Source of the DNA: an uncultured Clostridia bacterium
GTDB taxonomy: Bacteria > Bacillota > Clostridia > UMGS1883
Reading direction: 5' to 3'
DNA length: 54,366 nt
Assembly (NCBI GenBank): GCA_947630975.1
Contig: CANRJP010000006.1
Location: 1 to 54,366 of the forward strand
Below are positions 46,958 to 54,366 of this stretch, piece after piece; positions within the stretch are counted from its first letter, which is position 1; each line of letters starts with the position of its first letter. The notes beneath the pieces were generated by a model. It was not told the DNA's origin. It worked only from the letters and a program-made list of their open reading frames with translations, and made no database searches. The translations under genes were made by a program, and so were the position numbers.

Positions 46958-48151
46958 TCAATCGTTTCTCAACGCGTCGATGGGATTCATCTTGGCGGCC
47001 TTGTTGGCGGGGTACAGGCCGAATATGACGCCTATTAAGGCGGAAAAGGCAAAGGAACCCGCTATGACCGTAGTCTGTTCGCTGAGGGGCACGGCATCCA
47101 TGCTTAAGGCTTTGCACACAAAGTAACTGCCCGTGACCCCCACCCCTATGCCTATGACGCCGCCCATACAGCTTATTACCGCCGATTCTATGAGGAACTG
47201 GGTAATAATGCTCTTGCGCTTTGCGCCGATGGATTTGCGTATGCCTATCTCCCTTGTGCGCTCGGAAACGGTCACCAGCATTATATTCATTATGCCTATG
47301 CCGCCAACGAGAAGGGATATTCCCGCTATGCCCGCCATCAGGAGGCTCATGGTGCCAAGAGCGTCGTCAATGGTGTCTATCAGCTCGGCGGTGTTAAGGA
47401 CGTTGTAATAGTCATCGTTCTTGAATTTTTTATAGAGAAAGTTCTCGATGGCCTCGGTAGCCTCGCTCATGTAATCAGAGCTTACCGCCGAAACCATGAA
47501 GCTGTTTATGTTGGCGTTTCTCAACAGCCGTGTGGCGCGGGTGTACGGAAGGATTATTATATCGTCGTCGCTGCCCGATGAGGCGTTGGAGGACTTTTGA
47601 TCCAAAAGACCTATCACCGTGAATTTTTCGTTATTTATCTTCACGGTCTGGCCCACGGGACTTTCGCTGCCGAAGAGCTCCTGTCTTATGTACTCGCCTA
47701 TGACAACCACGTTGCTGCGGTTGTCACAGTCGGTTTCCGTTATGAAACGTCCGTCAACCACCTCGCGGCTGCGGATGGACAGATAGTCCTCGCTTACGCC
47801 GGTAAGACTGCTGCTGACATTGTTGGTGCCGTACTTGATGACGCCCATGCCGCTGACAAGAGGGGTAACGGCCTCAAAAAGGTCGCTGTTTTCCTCGGCC
47901 AGCTCCTCGATGTCGCCGAGGGACACACTGCGGGTCTGGCCCCAGCCGCCGCGGTTGATGGAAACCTGTATCAGGTTGGTACCCATGCTCTCCAACTGGG
48001 AGCGCATACTCAGCGTTGAGGCGGTAACTAGATTTACCAGCACTATTACCGAGGCCACGCCGATTATAATGCCCAGCATAGTCAGAAAAGAGCGTATCTT
48101 TGCGGACATGACGCTGTTGATAGCCATTTTAAAAGCCATGCCGATATTCAT
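46958..48151 (-). CDS. MacB-like ABC transporter permease
   Basis: 397 aa; [42 protein letters not shown]. Confidence 0.92.
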   Translation of the reverse strand: MNIGMAFKMAINSVMSAKIRSFLTMLGIIIGVASVIVLVNLVTASTLSMRSQLESMGTNLIQVSINRGGWGQTRSVSLGDIEELAEENSDLFEAVTPLVSGMGVIKYGTNNVSSSLTGVSEDYLSIRSREVVDGRFITETDCDNRSNVVVIGEYIRQELFGSESPVGQTVKINNEKFTVIGLLDQKSSNASSGSDDDIIILPYTRATRLLRNANINSFMVSAVSSDYMSEATEAIENFLYKKFKNDDYYNVLNTAELIDTIDDALGTMSLLMAGIAGISLLVGGIGIMNIMLVTVSERTREIGIRKSIGAKRKSIITQFLIESAVISCMGGVIGIGVGVTGSYFVCKALSMDAVPLSEQTTVIAGSFAFSALIGVIFGLYPANKAAKMNPIDALRND

Positions 48152-48843
48152 CCCGTAACCACATCCTTGACGTCGGTGGTGTCGCTGGTGATAACTCCGT
48201 CGGCTATGCGCACTACCCGCTCGGCGTTGCGGGCGATGTTGCTGTCGTGGGTGATGAGGACGACGGTGTTGCCCTCTTTGTGTATATCCTTCATCATCTG
48301 GAGCACCTCGATGCCGGTTTTGGAGTCCAGTGCGCCGGTGGGCTCGTCGGCCAGTATCAGCGAGGGCTTGTTACTGAGGGCGCGGGCTATGGCCACGCGC
48401 TGCTGCTGGCCGCCGGAAAGCTCCTTGGGCTTGTGGTTCATGCGCTCATGCATTCCCACACGGTAGAGGGCGGCCTCGGCCAGCTCCCGCCGCCGGGCGG
48501 AGTCGATGCCCCGGTAAATCAGGGGCAGCTCCACGTTCTCCAGAGCGGAAAGCTTGGGCAAAAGGTTGTAGCCCTGAAAGATGAAGCCTATTTTTTCGTT
48601 CCGCAGAGCCGCCAGATCGTCCTCGCTCATGTTTTCCACGGGTATGCCGTCTATCCAGTATTCTCCGCTGGTGGCGGTGTCGAGGCAGCCTATCATGTTC
48701 ATGAGAGTGGATTTGCCGCTGCCGGAGGGGCCGATTATGGACACAAATTCCTTGGGCCTGATGTGAAGGTTGATGCCGTTCAAGGCCCGAACCTCCACGT
48801 CGCCCATCTTGTATATCTTGTACATATCCTTAATTCGGATCAT
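48148..48843 (-). CDS. MacB/LolD-type ABC ATP-binding protein
   Basis: 231 aa; [54 protein letters not shown]. Confidence 0.95.
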   Translation of the reverse strand: MIRIKDMYKIYKMGDVEVRALNGINLHIRPKEFVSIIGPSGSGKSTLMNMIGCLDTATSGEYWIDGIPVENMSEDDLAALRNEKIGFIFQGYNLLPKLSALENVELPLIYRGIDSARRRELAEAALYRVGMHERMNHKPKELSGGQQQRVAIARALSNKPSLILADEPTGALDSKTGIEVLQMMKDIHKEGNTVVLITHDSNIARNAERVVRIADGVITSDTTDVKDVVTG

Positions 48844-48858
48844 CGCGCCTCTCCTCCT

Positions 48859-51573
48859 TTATCTGGGGCCTCCGCCCTGGGGTCTGCCTCCGCCGCCGCC
48901 CTGGGGGCCGCCGCCGCCCATGCCGCCCATGCCGCTCATCATCATGGCGAAGGGATTGGTGCTGCCGGAGCCGGTGCCGTTGTCACGGACTACCTGACCC
49001 ACACGAAGGCCGCTCTTGATTTCGTAATAATCGTCGTTGCTGAGACCGACCTCCACCTCGACGCGCTGTTCCTGATCGAAGATGGTGATGTTATCGGCCC
49101 CGCCGCCGGTTTTGCCGGAACGCCTTTCGGAACGCTGCTCGGACGCGCCGCCGGTCTCGTCGGCGTTATCCGCTTTTTCGGCGTCCATGCTGCCGGCCGG
49201 AACCGCAACGGCTCCGTGGCCGCCGTCATCGGGGGCCGTTTCGGGAACTTCGCCCTCGGGAGCAGCGCCGTCGGGAGCGGCCTCATCGGGGGTCTCGGCC
49301 CCGGGAGTTCCGGCCCCGCCCTCGGCGTGACGGCCCATTCCTCCGGGAGGAACGGTCACGCCGTCGGCGCCGGTGTCAGCCATGCCGGCAACCTCGCCCA
49401 CTACCGTGACGTAGTGCTTGCCCTCGAAGTAGCTGACCGCCGTGACGGGCACCTGAACCACGTCAAAGACTTCGCCCACGATGATCTCGGCGCTGACGTT
49501 CATGCCGCTCATCAGGTCGCCGGGCTCGTCGATGGTTACCTCCACGGGGTAGTTGGTAACGCCGTTCTGAGCGCTGCCCAACTGGGAAATATTGGTTATA
49601 TAGCCCACCAGTTCCACGCCCTCCATGGCGTCGCTGGTGACCTCGACCTCCTGCCCCAGAGCTATGCGGGAGATGTCCAGCTCGTCGACGCTGATGGTGA
49701 ACTTCATTTTGCTCATGTCGGCGATAACCATGAGGGTGGTAGAGTTCTGGCCGTAAATGGTGTCCCCTGCCTTGTAATCCTTGCTCATTATCATTCCGCT
49801 TATGGGGGCGGTTATGGTATAATCCTCGGCGTCCTTCTTCCTGTCCTCAAGGGTGGTCTGGGCGTTGTCAAGGCTGGTTCTGGAGTTGTCCAGGCTGGTC
49901 TTGGAGTTGTCCAGGTTAGTCTTGGCCGTATCAAGGGAGGAATAGGAGTTGTCCAGACTGGTCTTGGAATTGTCCAGACTGGCACGGGCGCTGTCCAGAG
50001 AATTGAGAGAGTTGTCGTAGTTGGCCTGGGCGTTGTCAAGGCTTATCTGTGAGTTGTCCAACGAAGCTTTGGCGTTGTCCAAGCTGGTCTTGGAATTGTC
50101 CAGATTTATGAGGGCGTTCTCGTAGCTGTTCTGCGCTTCCTGAAGAGAGCGCTCGGCGTTGTCGTAGTTCTGCCGAGCGGTCTTGAGTGCGTCCTCGAGA
50201 GTGGTGCTGCTCAGCCGGGCTATCAGGTCGCCCTTCTTTACCCAGTCGCCGTTCTTCACAAGAACCTCTTTCACCTTGCCGCTGTATTCGGCCATCACGC
50301 TGGTGGTGTCGGGATAGTACACCGCTCCGGCCTGGGCGGAGCTTACGGCCCCGTCATTTGTGTTTACGGAAGCGGTGACATAGGTTCCCGCCGGCAGCTC
50401 CACACCGCCGTTTATCTGTATTTCCACATCGTATACCACGCTGCCGTCGCCGCCCGTCCCGGCGGCGTTATACTTGCGAATGACCTTGCCTCCGGCGGTG
50501 GTCATGTATTTTTCGATGCTGACGGTGGCGCCGTCCCCCACCCGTATCTGCTCAAACTGGGCGGAATTGAAGGGTATCTTCACCAGCAGTGTCGAGGTGT
50601 CGGTAATAGTGCATATTCTGCCGGAGGTGTCGTTGCCCACGGTGAGGGCCAGATCCCCCACCTTACCGGTTGAGTTGGCATAAATATTCAGCTTTTCCAG
50701 ATTTTCTTCGGCCCGTTCAATGTCGTCGGCCCGGTTCTGGAGCTCCACCTCGGCCCGCTCCACCGTGTTCTCGGCGGCAGCAACGCTGTTCTCCGAGGTG
50801 GTGACGGCGTTCTCCGCCGTCTTTACGGCGTTTTCGGCGGTATGTACCGCGTTTTCGGCATTCTTAACGGAATTTTCCGAGGTGCGCACGGAATTTTCCG
50901 AGGACTTGACGGAATTCTCCGAGGTCTTAACTCCGTTTTCGGCGGTCTTGATAGCGTTTTCCGCGTTCTTTACGGAATTTTCGGATGTCTTGACCGCGTT
51001 TTCCGAGGTCTTGACTCCGTTCTCGGCGGTCTTGATGGAATTTTCCGCCGTGCGGATGGCGTTGTCGGCCACCGTGCTGTCGAAGCGGTAAAGCACGGCC
51101 CCCTCCTCAACGTAGTCGCCCGCCTCGTAGTAGTCGGCGTCTATCGTGCCGCTCACCGTGGGAATAATATTATATGTCTCGATAGGCTCGACCGTGCCGG
51201 AGCCGGTTATCTTGACCGTTATGTCGCCCCGGGTGACAACGGCGGTATTGCTCGTGGCGGCGGCCTCGGCCTCCCGCTTTGCCTTTATATTCTTATGTAT
51301 AAAATAGGCGCTGACCAGAGCGGCGATTATGAGAATTATCACAATCCACTTGAACCACTTGCTTTTGAGGAAGCTCTTTTTTCTCTTTTTAATCACCGGC
51401 GGCGGCGCTATTTCCTCGCCGCCGGAGGGCTCTTCGCCGGAAGGGTTCTCCTCCGGTACTTCTCCCTCGGGCGCGGCGTCCGTCTGAGGCGCGGCCTCTT
51501 CCTGTTCGGGAGCGGTCTCCCCGGAGCCGTCCCCTTCGAGGGGCAGGTCTTTGTTCATATCCTTATCTGCCAT
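48859..51573 (-). CDS. HlyD/MacA-like efflux adaptor with two extended heptad-repeat helical regions
   Basis: N-terminal TM, two lipoyl/barrel modules, TAENSVK and LDNSKTS repeat blocks, Gly/Pro-rich tail; SD GGAGG before ATG 51573 (ORF reported to 51606). Confidence 0.9.
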   Translation of the reverse strand: MADKDMNKDLPLEGDGSGETAPEQEEAAPQTDAAPEGEVPEENPSGEEPSGGEEIAPPPVIKKRKKSFLKSKWFKWIVIILIIAALVSAYFIHKNIKAKREAEAAATSNTAVVTRGDITVKITGSGTVEPIETYNIIPTVSGTIDADYYEAGDYVEEGAVLYRFDSTVADNAIRTAENSIKTAENGVKTSENAVKTSENSVKNAENAIKTAENGVKTSENSVKSSENSVRTSENSVKNAENAVHTAENAVKTAENAVTTSENSVAAAENTVERAEVELQNRADDIERAEENLEKLNIYANSTGKVGDLALTVGNDTSGRICTITDTSTLLVKIPFNSAQFEQIRVGDGATVSIEKYMTTAGGKVIRKYNAAGTGGDGSVVYDVEIQINGGVELPAGTYVTASVNTNDGAVSSAQAGAVYYPDTTSVMAEYSGKVKEVLVKNGDWVKKGDLIARLSSTTLEDALKTARQNYDNAERSLQEAQNSYENALINLDNSKTSLDNAKASLDNSQISLDNAQANYDNSLNSLDSARASLDNSKTSLDNSYSSLDTAKTNLDNSKTSLDNSRTSLDNAQTTLEDRKKDAEDYTITAPISGMIMSKDYKAGDTIYGQNSTTLMVIADMSKMKFTISVDELDISRIALGQEVEVTSDAMEGVELVGYITNISQLGSAQNGVTNYPVEVTIDEPGDLMSGMNVSAEIIVGEVFDVVQVPVTAVSYFEGKHYVTVVGEVAGMADTGADGVTVPPGGMGRHAEGGAGTPGAETPDEAAPDGAAPEGEVPETAPDDGGHGAVAVPAGSMDAEKADNADETGGASEQRSERRSGKTGGGADNITIFDQEQRVEVEVGLSNDDYYEIKSGLRVGQVVRDNGTGSGSTNPFAMMMSGMGGMGGGGPQGGGGGRPQGGGPR
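49842..50202 (-). repeat. Tandem ~21-bp repeats encoding LDNxxxS heptads
   Basis: About 17 heptads: NSKTSLD NAKASLD NSQISLD NAQANYD ... Confidence 0.9.
50752..51063 (-). repeat. Tandem ~21-bp repeats encoding xxENxVK heptads
   Basis: About 15 heptads: TAENSIK TAENGVK TSENAVK TSENSVK ... Confidence 0.9.
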
Positions 51574-51676
51574 CGTTATACCTCCAAGAATACAAATTAT
51601 GGACATATGATAATCCTTTTATATTAAAATACCGTGTAAAAATAATGAACAAATTATGAACTTTTTAGTATACTAA

Positions 51677-51934
51677 TTAGTTTGAGTAAACCGTTTTGGC
51701 CGCCACTCCGTCCAGCATTCCGATCTTGCCGCTCAGGGCGCTTATCACCGGAGCCGGAGCGTCCACCGCCACGCTTATCACGCTGATGTTCTTTTCACGG
51801 TAGGGCAGACCCATACGGCCGATTATCACGTCCCTGTAATTGTGAAGGATGGCGTTCATCTTTTCAACCGAGTCCGGGTTCTGCACGATTATGCCTATGA
51901 GGGCCACGCGGCTTTGTTCATCACGCATATACAA
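51677..51934 (-). CDS. TM1266-type iron-only hydrogenase system putative regulator
   Basis: 85 aa; VALIGIIVQNPDSVEKMNAILHNYRDVIIGRMGLPYREKNISVISVAVDAPAPVISALSGKIGMLDGV. Confidence 0.9.
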   Translation of the reverse strand: MYMRDEQSRVALIGIIVQNPDSVEKMNAILHNYRDVIIGRMGLPYREKNISVISVAVDAPAPVISALSGKIGMLDGVAAKTVYSN

Positions 51935-51962
51935 CAGCTCCTGTTCTTAAAAAAGATTTTGG

Positions 51963-53468
51963 CTATTTCAGCAGCGGATTTTTCCGCCGGTACAGCTCGG
52001 TCATTCCCCTGATCCAGCCCGCGTCTATCCGGTCGAGGGCCTCCTCCGTCACACGGAAGCTCCAGTTGCCGTCGGCCACGCCGGGCATATTCATGCGGCA
52101 GTCGCCGCCGAAGCCGCACAGATCCTGAATGGGCAGCACGGTAAGTATGGCCCCGCTCCGCCAGAGGGTGCGCACAAAGGAGCGGATAACCGAGCTCTCG
52201 GGGCCGCCCTGACCCCAATCGCCCTCAAAGCCGCAGTAATCCAGCCCGTACTGACGGTGCTGACTGTCGGACCAGAGCCAGCCCATGAGGGTGTCGTTAT
52301 CGTGGGTGCCGGTGTAGGCCACGGTATTTTTCGTGTGGTTGTGGGGCAGATGGACGTTGTCCCCGTCCTCGATGAAGGCAAATTCCAGCACGGCCATGCC
52401 GGGGAAGCCGCTGTCCTTCACCAGCCGCCGCACGTCGTCGTCGATGTCCCCCAGATCCTCGGCGATTATCGCCGCTCCGGGATGGGCCTCGTTCAGGGCT
52501 TTAAAGAGATCCATGCCCGGACCCTTGCGCCACTTGCCAAATTTGGCGCTCTTGTCTCCCGGCACCTCCCAATAGGAGGAAAAACCCCGGAAGTGGTCAA
52601 TGCGCACCGCGTCGTAGAGCTTAAGCGAGTTTTCTATCCGTCTTATCCACCAGCCGTAGCCGTCCTTTTTCATGGCGTCCCAGTCGTAGAGAGGATTGCC
52701 CCAGCGCTGGCCCTCCTGACTGAAGTAGTCCGGGGGCACTCCGGCGCAGCTCTTCTGGCACATATCCTCGTCCAGGTCGAAAAGCTCCGGGTTGGCCCAG
52801 ATGTCGGCGCTGTCCAGACTGAGATAGATGGGCATATCACCGATGAGGCTTATACCCTTCGAGTTGACGTATTTTTTCATTTCCGTCCACTGGGTGTAGA
52901 ACTGATACTGGACGAAGCAGTAAAAGTCAACATCCTCCGCCAGCTCCTTTTTGGCCTTGGCGAGGGCGGATTTTTTCCGCAGCTTAAGGCCGTCCTCCCA
53001 CTCATTCCACAGGGTTTCGGGATCCTTTTCCTTAAGGGCGCGGAACAGGGCGTAATCCGGAAGCCAGTGGCTCCTGCGGGCAAAGGAATGTACCTTTTTC
53101 ATCAGCTCCTCATCGGCCCGGGAAAAGGCCTTGCGCAGAGTGGGCATCAGCCACTTGTACACTCCGGCGTAGTCCGCGCGGTATGGACTGTCTACCTCGC
53201 AGGCCTTTAATTCCTCCGCCGTCAGAAGGCCGTCGGCATAGAGCTGTTCGGGGTCTATGAAGGCCGGATTTCCCGCGAAGGCGCTGAGACTGGCGTAGGG
53301 CGAATTAAAGGCGTCCGTCGGGCCGATGGGCAGAATCTGCCAGGCGGAAAAGCCCATATCCGCCAGCCGGTCGGCAAAATTTCGGGCGCTTTTGCCCAGA
53401 TTTCCTATGCCGTATTTTCCCGGCAGTGATGAGATGTGCATGAGCACACCGGATGATCTGTTGAACAT
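51963..53468 (-). CDS. malQ: 4-alpha-glucanotransferase
   Basis: 501 aa; SGVLMHISSLPGKYGIGNLG; AVRIDHFRGFSSYWEVP; IIAEDLG; YTGTHDNDT. Confidence 0.95.
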   Translation of the reverse strand: MFNRSSGVLMHISSLPGKYGIGNLGKSARNFADRLADMGFSAWQILPIGPTDAFNSPYASLSAFAGNPAFIDPEQLYADGLLTAEELKACEVDSPYRADYAGVYKWLMPTLRKAFSRADEELMKKVHSFARRSHWLPDYALFRALKEKDPETLWNEWEDGLKLRKKSALAKAKKELAEDVDFYCFVQYQFYTQWTEMKKYVNSKGISLIGDMPIYLSLDSADIWANPELFDLDEDMCQKSCAGVPPDYFSQEGQRWGNPLYDWDAMKKDGYGWWIRRIENSLKLYDAVRIDHFRGFSSYWEVPGDKSAKFGKWRKGPGMDLFKALNEAHPGAAIIAEDLGDIDDDVRRLVKDSGFPGMAVLEFAFIEDGDNVHLPHNHTKNTVAYTGTHDNDTLMGWLWSDSQHRQYGLDYCGFEGDWGQGGPESSVIRSFVRTLWRSGAILTVLPIQDLCGFGGDCRMNMPGVADGNWSFRVTEEALDRIDAGWIRGMTELYRRKNPLLK

Positions 53469-53486
53469 TGTAAAATCCTCCTTATG

Positions 53487-54215
53487 TCATTTTATCATTC
53501 CTACTAAAGTGACTATCCCGTACCATACCGGCGGAATGAACACGGCGGGCAGCATATTCGCCAGCCGGAGCTTGGGCTTGTACACGAAGTTGAAGCCTAT
53601 GCCCATTATGAGCACGCTGCCGATAAAGCTCATCTGGGCCACCACCGCGTCGGAGAGCAGGGGCTCCAGAAAGCGGGCGAAAACCGTTATACCTCCCTGA
53701 TATATGAACAGGGGCACGGCGGAAAACATTACCCCCACGCCCAGCGTGGAGGCGTATACCACGCATATTGTCAGGTCGAGTATGCTCTTGGTGTAGAGCA
53801 GCGTGGGGTCGTGGCGCAGACCGTCGTTGAGGGCGCCCATAATTGCCATGGCCCCCACGCAGACCGTCAGGGTGGCGGTGACGAAGCCCCGGCTGAAATC
53901 CCCCTCTCCGCCGGAGGAAAACCGCTTTTCAAGAAGTCTCCCCAGTCTGTCGAGCTTGTCTTGTATGTCGATGATCTCGCCGATGATTGTCCCTATGACC
54001 ATGCTCAAAATCATCGTCAGGGTGTGGCGGGTGCCAAGCTCGCCGCCGGTGACGGCCATACCCCCCTGCACGGCCCCGAGTATCCCCGTGGCAACGGTGC
54101 AAAGGGCCAGAGTCTGCATGAGGACCTCGTTCATTTTTTCGGACACCAGCCGCTTGAAGAACAGGCCGATGAAACAGCCGGCGACGATGGCCGCCGTGTT
54201 GACTAATGTACCCAT
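53487..54215 (-). CDS. DUF554 family membrane protein
   Basis: 242 aa; MGTLVNTAAIVAGCFIGLFFKRLVSEKMNEVLMQ. Confidence 0.9.
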   Translation of the reverse strand: MGTLVNTAAIVAGCFIGLFFKRLVSEKMNEVLMQTLALCTVATGILGAVQGGMAVTGGELGTRHTLTMILSMVIGTIIGEIIDIQDKLDRLGRLLEKRFSSGGEGDFSRGFVTATLTVCVGAMAIMGALNDGLRHDPTLLYTKSILDLTICVVYASTLGVGVMFSAVPLFIYQGGITVFARFLEPLLSDAVVAQMSFIGSVLIMGIGFNFVYKPKLRLANMLPAVFIPPVWYGIVTLVGMIK

Positions 54216-54366
54216 AGCTTATATGGCACCTCTCAATATAAAGTCATAACATTACAATTATAATATTTTTCCGCTTCGTTTTCAACCCCTATCCATGCGT
54301 TTTTTATTAAATTTTTAAATCGAAAAATATTTTTGTTAAAAATTACGCAAAAAATTATTGCAATTT

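Noticed and set aside
44558-47038. 826-aa plus-strand ORF
   Set aside because: Antisense shadow of the SLH gene, beginning inside the family C repeat
48247-50052. 601-aa plus-strand ORF with repetitive Gly/Val-rich sequence
   Set aside because: Antisense shadow of the ABC ATPase and adaptor; its periodicity mirrors the 21-bp repeats
49842-51063. Possible CRISPR-like array from regular repeats
   Set aside because: 21-bp period is in frame and encodes heptads continuously with no spacers; no cas genes in the window
50720-51091. 123-aa ORF with FSAVxTA repeats
   Set aside because: Antisense translation of the ENxVK heptad array, not an independent repeat protein

Overview
This 54.4-kb window looks like a chromosomal segment from a spore-forming, S-layer-bearing Clostridia/Oscillospiraceae-like Firmicute. 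That placement is inferred from sigK, SLH proteins, a large SRP RNA, and rubrerythrin/rubredoxin. Most genes are housekeeping or envelope genes: flotillin/NfeD, an S-layer operon, LysM and L,D-transpeptidase proteins, rnhA, sigK, trxA, thiI/cysteine desulfurase, cinA, an ABC exporter pair, parC-like topoisomerase A, GH127, malQ and DUF554. Less ordinary items are: (1) three families of small non-coding inverted-repeat (MITE-like) elements, several lying flush with or overlapping stop codons of neighbouring genes; (2) a four-gene operon of MacAB-type ABC exporter, an adaptor with two long arrays of 21-bp/7-aa heptad repeats, and an SLH protein; (3) a single-ORF Ppx/GppA-TrmL fusion; (4) a nucleotidyltransferase with an apparently degenerate phosphomannomutase domain; (5) several compact regulatory arrangements: an operator-like palindrome filling a promoter spacer, a Shine-Dalgarno-sequestering hairpin, and an overlapping stop/terminator/-35; (6) an overlapping HEPN/MNT pair; and (7) a structured GC-rich intergenic element. 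All calls come from reading the sequence and supplied ORFs; no database search was run.
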